Source: Scytonema sp045865695
GTDB lineage: Bacteria > Cyanobacteriota > Cyanobacteriia > Cyanobacteriales > Nostocaceae
NCBI RefSeq assembly: GCF_045865695.1
Contig: NZ_BAACAP010000248.1
Location: 62,001 to 126,000 of the forward strand
Reading direction: 5' to 3'
DNA length: 64,000 nt
Shown here piece by piece: positions 35,255 to 45,361 of this stretch. Position numbers and translations under genes: made by a program. The notes below the pieces were generated by a model, which saw nothing but the letters and a program-made list of their open reading frames with translations, did no database searches and was not told the origin of the DNA. Each line of letters begins with the position of its first letter. The stretch's first letter is position 1.

Positions 35255-36417
35255 TAGACCTTAATCATCAATAACCGGATACAAGCGTTTGAGTTTGATT
35301 CTTGCCTCAGTGGTAGTGAAGTGCCAATTGATGGTGGAGTGAAGGTTATTGCGTTGTGTATTCCATGCGTTGAGTTCAGCTTGGAGGGTAGGAAGATCGG
35401 GGATACGGCGGTCGAGACACTGGCGTGTCAGAGTGGCAAGTTCGATTTCGGCGATATTGAGCCAAGAGCCATGTTTTGGGGTGTAATGGATTTCGAGACG
35501 ATTGAGAAGGCGTCTTGCTTCTTCTGGTGGGAAAGTTTTGTAAAGAGCGGCGGGTTTGTGGGTGTTAAGGTTATCACATACGAGCACGACCTTTTTGGCA
35601 TTTGGGTATTGCACACCCTTGGAGATGTTTTATCTGTTGAGCCCAGTCGGTCATGGTGCGTTGTTCATGGGCAGAAACATTACGAATTCCTGCTTTTGGT
35701 TCACAGAACATGAAGATACTAGCGGTACCGTTGCGTTCGTATTCAGAATCGTATCGTTCAGGTTTTCCAGGTTCCATCGGTAGTGGCGTGCGTGTTTCCT
35801 TCACGAGTTGTATCGGTTGTTCGTCCATGCAAATCACGGGAAAATCAGCATCGTAAGGACGATGATATACCTCCAACACGTTTTCCATTGCGGCTACGAA
35901 GTCCGCGTCCTGTTCCGGCGGTTGCCCCCAACACTCGCGGAAATGGGGTTTAAGTTCGTTTTTTTTAGCACCTCATGCACTGTATTAGCTGTACAATGCG
36001 GCACAATCTTTAGTTCTACCACGCGGTCAGCCAGCATCTGTAATGTCCACCTGCCACGACCCTCCGGCGGACTACTGCACGCCAGCGCAATCAACCAGGC
36101 CTCCGCTTCACCATCAAACAACCTTGGGATCGCCGGATTTTCACGCTTTTTGCGCTCAAGTGCTGCCGCAAAACCACGCTCGACTAGGCGTTTGCGTGCC
36201 TCGCACACCGTATCTTTATTGCAATGCAGTAGTTTGGCGATCGCTTCAACCGTCAGAGGCTCACCATTCTCATCGCTATGTAAAAGTATCTGGGCATTGC
36301 GAATCTTATGGGCACCTCCTTTCCCTTTCTTCACGATCGCTTCTAATTCCTGCCGCTCTTCCCTACTTAACCGCACCGTATACCTTTGCCGTTCCATTGC
36401 GCCCCCTTTCCAGTATT
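35255..36417 (-). mobile_element. IS630-family insertion sequence relic
   Basis: Bounds are approximate: the left side abuts the duplicated segment and the right side abuts a truncated creatininase gene. It is filled by one broken IS630 transposase. I could not define convincing terminal repeats. Confidence 0.65.
35261..36397 (-). pseudogene. IS630-family transposase, frameshifted
   Basis: Three successive minus-strand frames form one protein. 36397-35894 gives the HTH (LTVEAIAKLLHCNKDTVCEA). 35888-35574 gives the first catalytic Asp (CMDEQPIQLVKETRTPLP). 35614-35261 gives the second Asp (VCDNLNTHKPA) and the Glu (GSWLNIAEIELATL). The first break is at an A8 run (near 35967) and could be programmed slippage. 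The second, near 35620, is an ordinary frameshift without a slippery site. The DDE triad is complete in the combined sequence. Confidence 0.8.
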
Positions 36418-36675
36418 TTAGTCTGCAATCTTTCTTATTTTATCCGGTTTTTGGTAATTATATTTTACTAGAATGTTATCGTTTAGTTTTTCCAAAGCTT
36501 TTTTCAAAACAGCCGCACCAATTGCCGCATCAACAATTAGTGGTAAATGAGGTTCATGTTGTTCTATTGCTCCTACTGGTTGGATTAAGACAACATTTTC
36601 TTTATTTGGCATTGCTCGAACATCAGTCCAAGTCAAGTACGGAAAAAAGCGCGATGGAGGAATGTAGCCGTGCAT
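36418..36675 (-). pseudogene. Creatininase-family protein, N-terminal fragment
   Basis: The frame opens MHGYIPPSRFFPYLTWTDVR and continues VVLIQPVGAIEQHEPHLPLI, the N-terminal metal-binding region of creatininase-like amidohydrolases (usual EQHGPHLPL, here EQHEPHLPL). Homology stops after EKLNDNI, where the IS630 relic begins; only about 70 of roughly 260 residues remain. Confidence 0.65.
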
Positions 36676-36789
36676 ATTTTCTAATATATAGCAATCCTAA
36701 ATCATTTGCAAACAGTTAGAGCCCTGATTTCTTTGAAAAGTCGGGGATCTAGACACTCAAATTTTCACAAATCAGATAGGATTACTATG

Positions 36790-39700
36790 TTATTCCCAAG
36801 CTTGTAATTGCTGGTTAGCGTTCCGAAGTAAAGAATTCAATTGTTCGCGACGAGTTTCAAAATTAGCAGCGATGGTCAGGAGTGCAATCCCAACAAACAA
36901 GCCAACAACCCATTTAAAAAATGGATATTGCAAACTCAACAGTACGAGTTGATAGAAACTTGTAATAAAAAAGGCAGTGACGCCAACATAAAGAAAAGCT
37001 CTGACGCGCAATGCTAATCCAGAAAAGACAGCTATGAGACTGAAAACACCAGGTATTAAAGGCGCATATTGATTAAACACGATCGCCCAACCACAAATCA
37101 GACCGCAACCCAAAAGCCGCAAAAAATGACGGGAGGATTTCATGTTGGGTAATTTCAGCTCGGGTTCAAATTGAGCAACATATAGTATTGATAAACCAAT
37201 AGAGGTAACATACCACAAAGGAGCGGTGAAATTTAAGACTAAAAACCAACGGAACAATGCCCAATTTCCTAGAACCAAACTGATATAAGTTAAACGGAAT
37301 TTATGACCCGTTTTGGCAATAATGGTATAAAAGCTAGCAGCAATCAGCAAGCTTATTGGTGAAACTTCTACTCTAGTTTGCCATAAAAATATCAGTGGGA
37401 GGAAGTATGCTGACATACGCCAAGGTGTTTGAGACCACCCCCAAGTTTCCCAAGGCAAAATGTAGAGGAAATAAGCAACGACTGATGCGATCGCACCTTC
37501 CCATGGAGGCAACTGTTTCTCTAACAATCTTATAATTGGAATGTCTGGTAAAAAAGCCCTCAAACAAGCGATTTGGAGTAAACCAATGTAAACCCAGAGA
37601 GAAGATAAGGAAATTGCTTTCCTATCGGGATTTTCCGACTGAGTTCTACCTTGAAAGATAGCGTAACGAATTAAAAATAACCCCGTTCCCAAACCAAGAG
37701 TTTTTGCTTCTACAGTGCTAAAGCAAGCAGCAACTAACAAACTGCTGCTCAAAAACCAGTGAATATGAGCAACGACGTTGAGTTCTTGACTGGTTAAACG
37801 TAAGTACTTCAACAGCCAAGGCGAAAGGACACGATAGGCATACATAATACCAGTTCCAAGAACGGACATGGCAATGAAACCATCGCCATAGGCTCCTCCT
37901 GAAGCTTGTAAGAGTTGGTATAACAAAAGTTCGTATGCTGCAACTGAAACTCCAATCAGCCCTAAGTAAACCAATGGTTTATATTTTTGGTGGCGTCTCC
38001 CCACACCAATAGCAATTAAAGCCACAGCAAAGGATGATAAACCAGTCCAGTTCGTTAAGGTTTGGGATCGCAGCAAAACACCAAAAACTCCGTACATTAA
38101 GGGTAAAATGTGCCAACGGTTTGGAAGTTTTGCCAATTGGTGTCGTCTTTGCCACCACTCTCCTAAAAGTTGAGTCATTAAGCCTAAAGCAACGTTGGCG
38201 ATTGCTATCTGGATGAGAGAATGTTCGCTAAAACCAAGTAATTCAGCGACTAATAATTCCAGACACCAACCAATGCCATAAAATCCCCAATCATTGGGTT
38301 GCTGCCAACTACGATAGACTATTGCTGATAATGCGATCGCACTGGAAATTAAATACAAAAATCCTGGCTCTACTAGGTTTTGATAGACGAACAAAGAGTG
38401 AGCGCTGAGTAACAATAACTCAGCCGTGCATAACGCAATCGCCCATTTATCAAATGCGATCGCATAAATTTGTGGCAAGCTTGAAGGAGCAACAGGAGTC
38501 TCTTGATTCTCTGTCTCCTCAGAGCTTTGTGTTATTTTTTTATTTAATAAACTACGTAATATCCACAAAATAGTGATGGTCGCTGCTCCTATCAAAAACC
38601 AACCAGGAGTTGATAGTCTTGAGAATCCAGGCACACCTTCCCATAATAAAGCAGCGATCGCACCCAACCCGTAACCCACAGTCATTATCGCCCATGAAGT
38701 GTGTCGCAAATAATACGTATTAACCAACATCAAAGCGACGGCGACAACCAAACCAATTAACCGACCTCCAATCAAAGGCAAAGTGAGTAACTGAGCCAGC
38801 CCCAAAGCAGCAATACTCAACAAAATGTTAGACATGGAACGCGATGCAGCACTGGTTTGAGTTTTATATCCCCAACTTGCAAGACTCGTGAGTGTCATTG
38901 GAATTGCCAACCAAATAAGACCCCACTGTTCTCTACCATTACCAGAACCAATCCAGGCTAGATTAGCATTTTCCCAAAATAGAATGTAGCTGAGTACCGC
39001 TAACCCCGTACCCATATGCCAAGCACTACGCCGCCAGATTCCAAGCCCCGGACTGAATAACCACTCTGCAATGGCAAGAACTAACAAAAGACTTGCCCAG
39101 ACTTCCTGAGTTAAAGTTGGTAATAGGCGGTCAACTACCGAGCAAATTGTCAGCACAAGAGATATTTGGGTCATGTATACCAAATAATCCCTTGTACGAG
39201 GATGTCTTTGACTAACTTTCCATAAAGTGATGGTGGATAAAACTAAATTGATAGAACGAAGTGTAGGATTTGCCAAACTCATAGCTGTCAGCAGAACCCC
39301 AAATAGCAATGTTAGCAATTCCGCAAAATGAGCCAATTTCACCTTGTGGGTACGATAAAATCTATCTGCCAATGCCAACATAACAATAACGTAGGGAAAT
39401 AAAGCAACACTCAACAATTGCCAAGGTGCATTTTGGGAACCCACCAGTCGAGTTGCCAGAGTGACAAGATTTTGCTGGAAATTTTCAGGTACTAACCGCC
39501 AACACAGCCAAATTGTCTCTAGCCCAATAACAAAAATTGCTCCAACATCTGCTCTCACACCACCACGATGCAAGCGACGCTTGAAAAACCACAAACCCAA
39601 AAAACTTACTGCTGTGGCTTGCCAAGGAAATGGCGAACCTACCGATACTAGCCATCCTAGCAATAATAAGACACCACCAACAGGTTCCCAGGAAAGATGA

Positions 39701-40743
39701 GACGGGGATAAGGGATCTGCTCTGGGATCGGGGGTTGGGGGAGATGATAACCAAGTTATTAAAGAGCCACAAATACCAAGCGCTAATCCTAGTTGCTGAA
39801 TCTCGACATTGGCAATGAAGATTGCTCTTCCTATAAGTATAATTAACGCATAAATAATGACAAATGTATATAAATTAATACTTGATTTTTTTGTAGGAGT
39901 TGTCGAATTCTTATAATTAAGGCGATAAATACTAGCGATCGCTGTTCCTACAGTTGCACAATATACAGCTACAAGAGGAAACCCCAGTAATTGCCAACCC
40001 CAATGCAAGTATGACAGCCCTAAGATATTAAATAAAATAGATTTTGAAATATTAGTTTCAAATACCCGATTGTGACTAGATAAGATGGTAACAACTGTAA
40101 GGACAGTCGAAGCTATAGCAATGACAATCCAGTTCAAAGGATTTTGCCATAGTTGAAAACTATCCATTGCCCAGAAGTTCACAGGGATCAACAAAAGAGT
40201 CACAATCAGCAATGCCTTAGTCGTCAAGCCAAGATTAGATTGTTTGCCAGTCCAAAAGCTAACTCCCCAAAAACTTAAGGTGTAGGCAAGCAAAACTCCA
40301 TATTGCCCAAAAGCGGGAAACTTATCCCATTGGCTAGCAGCAAGTACCCCAGAGGACAACACAACCAAGAACATCCCTAAGAACAGCAGCCAACGGACGC
40401 TTAATTCTTCCCCTAGTGACTGTAACATCCGGGCAAGAATGTTGGGTTTTTGAGGTTGCGATAAGCCGGGTACGGCTTGCGCCAAGGGCGAACGTTTGCT
40501 TTCAGGTAGAGACGTTACAGGTAATTTCTCTACAGGACTAGGCGTAACTAGTTGTTGTGGTTCTGGTAGTACTTGAGGTTGCAACACCACACGACATACT
40601 AAATGTTCTCGGCAAATTTGCCGCACTTGAGCATCAGATATCAAACCCAAATCTAGCCACAAATCGAGTCCTTGTAGTAAATCGGGATGAGAGGATGGTA
40701 GCCAAAGTTCTATTTTAAGTGGAGGATCGAGGTTTGGTGACAT
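36790..40743 (-). CDS. Very large polytopic membrane protein, DUF2157-like
   Basis: About 1317 aa from ATG 40743 (an in-frame GTG lies 9 bases upstream). A soluble N-terminal 100 residues (WLPSSHPDLLQGLDLWLDLG; ISDAQVRQICREHLV) are followed by more than 30 predicted TM helices, starting at VRWLLFLGMFLVVLSSGVLA. The short cytoplasmic tail is FETRREQLNSLLRNANQQL. This is the architecture of the long cyanobacterial DUF2157-type proteins of unknown role. A 30-bp element at 40462-40491 adds ten residues (SPLAQAVPGL) to the N-terminal linker without breaking the frame. The last 100 bases are present twice more at 34805 and 33194. Confidence 0.8.
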   Translation of the reverse strand: MSPNLDPPLKIELWLPSSHPDLLQGLDLWLDLGLISDAQVRQICREHLVCRVVLQPQVLPEPQQLVTPSPVEKLPVTSLPESKRSPLAQAVPGLSQPQKPNILARMLQSLGEELSVRWLLFLGMFLVVLSSGVLAASQWDKFPAFGQYGVLLAYTLSFWGVSFWTGKQSNLGLTTKALLIVTLLLIPVNFWAMDSFQLWQNPLNWIVIAIASTVLTVVTILSSHNRVFETNISKSILFNILGLSYLHWGWQLLGFPLVAVYCATVGTAIASIYRLNYKNSTTPTKKSSINLYTFVIIYALIILIGRAIFIANVEIQQLGLALGICGSLITWLSSPPTPDPRADPLSPSHLSWEPVGGVLLLLGWLVSVGSPFPWQATAVSFLGLWFFKRRLHRGGVRADVGAIFVIGLETIWLCWRLVPENFQQNLVTLATRLVGSQNAPWQLLSVALFPYVIVMLALADRFYRTHKVKLAHFAELLTLLFGVLLTAMSLANPTLRSINLVLSTITLWKVSQRHPRTRDYLVYMTQISLVLTICSVVDRLLPTLTQEVWASLLLVLAIAEWLFSPGLGIWRRSAWHMGTGLAVLSYILFWENANLAWIGSGNGREQWGLIWLAIPMTLTSLASWGYKTQTSAASRSMSNILLSIAALGLAQLLTLPLIGGRLIGLVVAVALMLVNTYYLRHTSWAIMTVGYGLGAIAALLWEGVPGFSRLSTPGWFLIGAATITILWILRSLLNKKITQSSEETENQETPVAPSSLPQIYAIAFDKWAIALCTAELLLLSAHSLFVYQNLVEPGFLYLISSAIALSAIVYRSWQQPNDWGFYGIGWCLELLVAELLGFSEHSLIQIAIANVALGLMTQLLGEWWQRRHQLAKLPNRWHILPLMYGVFGVLLRSQTLTNWTGLSSFAVALIAIGVGRRHQKYKPLVYLGLIGVSVAAYELLLYQLLQASGGAYGDGFIAMSVLGTGIMYAYRVLSPWLLKYLRLTSQELNVVAHIHWFLSSSLLVAACFSTVEAKTLGLGTGLFLIRYAIFQGRTQSENPDRKAISLSSLWVYIGLLQIACLRAFLPDIPIIRLLEKQLPPWEGAIASVVAYFLYILPWETWGWSQTPWRMSAYFLPLIFLWQTRVEVSPISLLIAASFYTIIAKTGHKFRLTYISLVLGNWALFRWFLVLNFTAPLWYVTSIGLSILYVAQFEPELKLPNMKSSRHFLRLLGCGLICGWAIVFNQYAPLIPGVFSLIAVFSGLALRVRAFLYVGVTAFFITSFYQLVLLSLQYPFFKWVVGLFVGIALLTIAANFETRREQLNSLLRNANQQLQAWE
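40462..40491. repeat. 30-bp element in frame inside the DUF2157-like gene
   Basis: Identical to the first 30 bases of the element at 31437. It follows gcga and ends gcga. Removal leaves the reading frame intact (Lys-Arg-Ser-Gln-Pro). Confidence 0.75.
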
Positions 40744-40859
40744 AAGCAGCACGCTATCGGCGCGACTCTTACATCATCTTTGCGATTTGGGTAAATGTGC
40801 CACTATTTTGTGCCAGTTAATTCACCGAATGATGTAAATTTTTGCTAACTTTAGACTAC

Positions 40860-40984
40860 GCAATCGCTTCGGCGCAAGCCGTACTCGGCTTAGGAACTTC
40901 CAAATAAAAAATATTCAATTTTCTCTTGTGGTGCGGGCTTCTAGCCCGCCACTAACATAGGACAGGCGAGGACGCCCGTCCCAC
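40860..40984. repeat. Intergenic dispersed repeats
   Basis: Contains a relative of the 30-bp elements (gcttcggcgcaagccgtac, about 40866) and a gtggtgcgggcttctagccc...gaggacgcccgtcccac repeat. No gene in the 272-base gap. Confidence 0.5.
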
Positions 40985-41694
40985 AAGATTGGGTAATTTA
41001 TTTCTTAGAGCTCCCTTAACTGCGAGCTTGCTCCAACCAATTCTCTAAATCTGATACTTCAACAAAATCCAGCAGAGCTTCACTCAAAGCCTCAGTTCGA
41101 TCCAAAGGTAACTCACGAACACGTTGCTCTAAGGATGGCTCAATTGTACCTAAGCGACGATTTAACTGTCGGAGAACTAGCTTTTGTGCCTCTTGCTCCA
41201 TTCCAGTTTTCATCCAACTCGTGACAATTTCCATAACTTTTTCCTCCTGCTTTAGACCCATACTATCAAGCTCACGCTGAAAAACCTGCTCTTCTAACGC
41301 ATTTAACTTTAAGTAAGTATCCACAAATCCAGAAATTAATTTGATTCGAGCCGGATCGAGCCGTAAAGTTGCGAGCAATCGCAAACACTCTGCTTTCACC
41401 TTCGCTCTATCTTCTGGTGCAATTCGCATTTTCGCCCTTCGGGTTCGCCAGTTCCCTACGACGGGAAACCCGCCTACAGGACTGGACTCACCATCAAAGC
41501 TGCTGCTACTGGATTTTTGTGTTCTAGAAAATCTCGCCAATTAAGCTGATTTAGTTGGATTGCTGTAAAGTTAAACTCCAGTACCTTTAAATTTGGAAAC
41601 TCTACTTGATACTGTTTTCGTTCTTGCCGTTTTGGTTCATCAAAAGAAAATACGACAACTGGATAGATAGGAAGCTGACGGGGCGACAAAAGGG

Positions 41695-42943
41695 CTAGGA
41701 TGCAGATAGAATAAGCTCCATAGCTCTTAGACCTCGTTGATAATACTTCCATTTATTGCGATGTAATCTCATTAATTCCGTGACTAAATCTTCAGATGAT
41801 TCCATGAAATTAACCCATGTTTGACCATATAATCCAATATAAAAACTACTATGTCGCCTTTCAATACGTCCGTATTCTTTCACGCGACCCACATATTTTT
41901 GGACACCTTTTTGTTTAATTTGTTGTCCATGTATTGTGGCAGATGTGTAGGCGATAGGCGAAGCGCCTAACGGCTTAAGCCGTATCGCTATTAATAAAAT
42001 TAGAGATATTAAGCGTTTATCTGAGACCTTCGTCTCTTCTAAATTATAACCTCCGCTCTTAAAGTCCCGAAACATTTCTTCTATATCGAATCTTCTTCTA
42101 TAGGCAGCGAGCCTCCTAAGGGAGGAGCTTCGCTAACGCTAACTCTAATGTAGCTAAATTTGTAATAATAAACCATGCTTCTTTTGGTGCTATTCCTTGA
42201 ATTTTACGTTTCCATTTACAAGCCACATTAAAATTGCCAAATCCTTTTTGTTTGGTCACTTTAACTCCTTGGAAAAACCCCGAAACTCCTGGTGAGAAAC
42301 CTAAATCATTTAACTCTTTCCAAATCTCAGATTCGACTTCAACAAATTCATTCTTTTTCAGACGAAGACAGAAAGATGCATTCTGCTCTCTGAGCCAATT
42401 TGCTAGTTTAATAGAACAAAATTCTCGGTCTCCTAACAGGCAAATTTTGTAATTTTTAAACACCGGTAAGACTTGAGATATAATCAATTTTTGTTCATCT
42501 ATATTACTGCTTCCTAATTTGGGTAAGAGTTCAAAATATACAGGAAAAGCTCTTTTATCCCAAACTACGCTAATCACAAAGAGATTAATGCAACTCCATG
42601 CAGTCCGGTCAATGACTACATAAATCATTTTGTCAGAGGGAAAATATGTTAACAACCATGTAGTAACAATTGGAAACCAAATTTTTTCAATTGTGAAAAA
42701 GGGCAATGATAAAAATCTTTGTAATTTTTTTCTTCTACTTTCAAATGTAATGGGAATCGGCAGAGCCGTTGCTAACGCTTCCAAACTGACTTTTTTAACT
42801 AATTGTAGAACATTAATTAAAATGGTTAACAACAAATATTCGGTTGGGCTAAATTGACTTTTTAAGTGTGTTTGGTAAAATAGAGGTATCATTGTCATTA
42901 GATAGGTCTTGTTGACAAAAGTAGACCGATCTTTTTTTACCAC
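41695..42943 (-). pseudogene. IS4-family transposase, interrupted
   Basis: Starts at 42943 and runs to the stop in a palindromic repeat (about 42100-42130, agcctcctaagggaggagct); it resumes at RRRFDIEEMFRDFKSGGYNL and ends at 41695. Catalytic features: first Asp in YVVIDRTAWSC, second in LLGDREFCSIKLANWL, and the YREK-like region around FDIEEMFRD. The palindromic insert brings a stop codon and a frameshift, and a separate 30-bp element (41955-41984) adds ten residues (IRLKPLGASP) in frame. Confidence 0.8.
41955..41984. repeat. 30-bp element in a GCGATCGC site within the IS transposase
   Basis: Lies between gcga and tcgc. Its complement (tacggcttaagccgttaggc...cta) is related to the elements at 48919 and 59325. 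Removal restores the octamer and the frame (LIA-IAYTSA). Confidence 0.75.
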
Positions 42944-43318
42944 AAATTGCTACACACTTTATCACGTCAGCTTTTCAGGTTACTTTGTCACCCCCTCAGG
43001 ATAGGAAGCAAGTATTCTTGATGTAGCTTAGCGAAATAGAAAAACATTCGTCGCGCAAATTCAGATTCGGTGTAAGACTGATTTTCTACATGAATAATGA
43101 AACAAGTTTCTTTACCTCGAAACTTCACTCTTTGCAAGCAAATCAATAATTTTGCGTTCTCCAGTTATGAGGTCAGTAAAGTACTCTTGTGGTAAAAAGG
43201 TAATGGATTCACGCTCAAGATAATTTGCTACTTCTGGTAGAAACAACTCTACGAACTCTACAAAAAACGTGGACAAAAGAGTTTTGAAGAGTTGGTCGTG
43301 GTCAATCTGCTCGGTCAT

Positions 43319-43651
43319 GTAAAATTCTTCAAATAATGGAAAAACAGGGGAATTTAGATAAAAGCTTCCTTCCCGTTAAAAGATTATCTATTGAAATGAA
43401 CCGCAAAGACGAGTCAGTGTGTCACGAGCGGTTTAGTGTGATACTACGAAACACATTTATGAAGCTCATGAGTTCAAGCATTAGTAACAGCTTCAAGGCA
43501 CTTCATACTTACAGAGCGTAAATTTTCCCATAAATAACTTTCTTGAAAATCAAACAATATGCATTGGGCGTTATTTAAAGTTAGTGAATTCTCATTGCCC
43601 ATAACAAGAGTATCCAATGCCCAATGCCCTGTTCGCAATTCCTTAAGGATG
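43319..43651. other. Intergenic region, no gene seen
   Basis: About 330 bases. A 61-codon plus-strand frame (43336-43521) has no protein-like features. A gcccaatgc-type simple repeat lies near 43610-43630. Presumably holds the promoter of the Rpn-like gene. Confidence 0.4.
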
Positions 43652-44176
43652 CTACCTTCCTAAATAACGACCTGCCATTTGCATAGCGTCCATAATGTCA
43701 ACATCGCCATCTCTGTCAGAGTCAAGGAAAGAATTCAGGACAGGATTTCCTCCTGCTTGGGGATTCTGAGAATTAGCTCCCGAGCGCAACAGATTTAATA
43801 CCAAGGGAACCAAAATTGGTAAGAGTTGTTGAACCATACCAGCATTTAAGCCCGTGCGCTGAGAAACAGCATTAGCAACTTGTTGCTGTACAAAAGGAGG
43901 AAATAACGAATCAACAGCTTGAGTGTTAGGAGAAGTCCCACTGTATTGATTTACAACCTCTTGTGCTGCTTCGTTACCTTCTGTATTTTGCTTTTCTTGT
44001 AACGCGGAACGCACGTAGTTGCCTACAATACCTAAAGCTGATTGCATTGTTGAGGAATCTGTACCAGTATTGCCACTTAGTTGCTGTACTGTGTTAAGAA
44101 TATCACCCAATTGTCCGGTATTGCCTTGTTGGTTAGGATTGTCAAGTGCATTGATAATCTGGTCAAAAAGCCCCAT
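43652..44176 (-). CDS. DUF937 family protein
   Basis: 174 aa from ATG 44176, chosen because aaggag lies upstream at good distance; the longer frame to 44236 lacks family similarity. Begins MGLFDQIINALDNPNQQGNT with Gln/Asn-rich repeats, followed by NAVSQRTGLNAGMVQQLLPI and PLVLNLLRSG, typical of DUF937. The C-terminus has an EF-hand or dockerin-like loop (DSDRDGDVDIMDAM), suggesting calcium binding. Soluble, function unknown. Confidence 0.85.
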   Translation of the reverse strand: MGLFDQIINALDNPNQQGNTGQLGDILNTVQQLSGNTGTDSSTMQSALGIVGNYVRSALQEKQNTEGNEAAQEVVNQYSGTSPNTQAVDSLFPPFVQQQVANAVSQRTGLNAGMVQQLLPILVPLVLNLLRSGANSQNPQAGGNPVLNSFLDSDRDGDVDIMDAMQMAGRYLGR

Positions 44177-44404
44177 AGGATTGTTTCTCCTTGTGTTACG
44201 CGACCACCAAAATAGATTCTTACACAGAAGCTGCATCTTGCGGGAAGGCAGAAGAAAAGAGAGTTTTTCATTGACTGTTTATTCAGTCATAATTAGAATA
44301 ATAGTGGCGACAATAACATAAAAGCGAACACAGACTTGTTATCAAATAATGTTGACCCTGTGATTCGTCAAATGCGCCCGTGTAACCTGATAGAGGATAC
44401 AAAG

Positions 44405-45202
44405 ATGGATTTACATTATGAAATTCAAGGAAACGGCGAGCCGATTGTCTTCCTTCATAGTGGTGGAACAGATCTGCGCGATTGGGAATTTATTGCTCCA
44501 AAATTGGCTCAATTTTACAAATGCATAGCCTACGATGGTCGAGGTACAGGACAATCCCCATCGCCGATTGAGTTCGGTGATTACGTTGAGGATTTGAAAA
44601 ATCTTCTTGATTTTCTTGACATCGATAATACGGTTTTGGTGGGACATTCAATTGGTGGACGAATTGCGACCGATTTTGCTCTTGCATATCCGCAACGAGT
44701 ATCGAAACTCGTTCTGGTAGCTTCCGGACTGACAGGATACCAGTTTTCATCCGAATTGGTTCAAAGGTTTCAGGAGATTCTATCTGCGGTTCCAAATGTC
44801 GAGAAAATGACACAACTTAGTTTGGATTTACCCAGTTATCAAGTGGTGCTAGCAAGCCCGCAACGCGATCGCATGATAGAGATGGCAAAGCACAACACGC
44901 GACGAGGGCTTGAATGGCAGCACGTGTGGAAGGACGTGCAAGTTTGGGGAGAATTACCACCTATTCCCCCATTGAATGAGCTTGCAGTCAAAACCCTATT
45001 TATTATCGGTACCCAAGATATTGAGGATTGTTTCCGCATTGCAGACTTATTCAAACAAGTTCCTGACATTCGCTTTGCCCGCATTGAAGGAGCAGACCAT
45101 ATGCCGACTCTAACTCATCCATTGGAGGTTTCTAGTCTTATCGGAGAGTTTCTTGGTGAGGCGAAATATAGCGGTTTTCACTTGGGTACAATACATAAAT
45201 AA
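44405..45202 (+). CDS. Alpha/beta hydrolase
   Basis: 265 aa from ATG 44405 (MDLHYEIQGNGEPIVFLHSG). The oxyanion HSGG, nucleophile in VGHSIGGRIA (Ser), acid in FIIGTQDIEDCF and histidine in GADHMPTLTHP make a complete triad, as in 3-oxoadipate enol-lactonase/esterase-like enzymes. Substrate unknown. The last eleven residues (YSGFHLGTIHK) and the stop are supplied by a MITE-like element beginning at 45169; loss of the natural end seems not to affect the core. Confidence 0.85.
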   Translation: MDLHYEIQGNGEPIVFLHSGGTDLRDWEFIAPKLAQFYKCIAYDGRGTGQSPSPIEFGDYVEDLKNLLDFLDIDNTVLVGHSIGGRIATDFALAYPQRVSKLVLVASGLTGYQFSSELVQRFQEILSAVPNVEKMTQLSLDLPSYQVVLASPQRDRMIEMAKHNTRRGLEWQHVWKDVQVWGELPPIPPLNELAVKTLFIIGTQDIEDCFRIADLFKQVPDIRFARIEGADHMPTLTHPLEVSSLIGEFLGEAKYSGFHLGTIHK

Positions 45203-45272
45203 AGTTATGGAACCGCAGCCTGTAGCAGATGAACGCGGATAAATTTGTACTTCATTCAAGTGAAAACCGCTA
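45169..45272. repeat. 104-bp MITE-like palindromic element
   Basis: Perfect 16-bp terminal inverted repeats tagcggttttcacttg (45169-45184) and its complement (45257-45272). The internal part contains tggaaccgcag and gaacgcggataaa. Related copies: 33663-33773, 34590-34675 and a core at 2563-2602. No coding capacity, so it would be moved by a transposase elsewhere, if at all. Confidence 0.8.
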
Positions 45273-45361
45273 CAATGCTCTACACTTCTTTTAAAGAGGA
45301 ATGTGTTTGTTTTAAGCTTTGGGCATGGGCAATATTCCCATACCTGCAACATCCCACTCCT

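Larger units (their letters stand above)
41675..42999 (-). mobile_element. IS4-type insertion sequence with 9-bp target duplication
   Basis: 1325 bp. Terminal inverted repeats: ctgacggggcgacaaaag at 41675-41692 and the complement of ctgagggggtgacaaag at 42983-42999. The 9-bp direct repeat gataggaag flanks it at 41666-41674 and 43000-43008; removing the IS and one copy restores the host reading frame exactly (LLPI-YPVVV). It carries one transposase gene, itself interrupted by two small palindromic elements, so it is probably immobile. Confidence 0.88.
41016..43318 (-). pseudogene. Rpn/PD-(D/E)XK-like protein with DUF4351 end, multiply disrupted
   Basis: One cyanobacterial Rpn-family gene broken into parts. 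43318-43112 gives the start (MTEQIDHDQLFKTLLSTFFV; FTDLITGERKIIDLLAK), then one extra base near 43128 shifts the frame; the next frame continues KFRGKETCFIIHVENQSYTE to EYLLPI. An IS4-type element (41675-42999) interrupts here. The text resumes YPVVVFSFDEPKRQERKQ at 41665. A roughly 56-bp repeat near 41430-41490 then shifts the frame again before KMRIAPEDRAKVKAECLRLL and the DUF4351-like end (RQLNRRLGTIEP to LENWLEQ). The family comprises putative recombination-promoting nucleases. This copy is dead. Confidence 0.8.
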
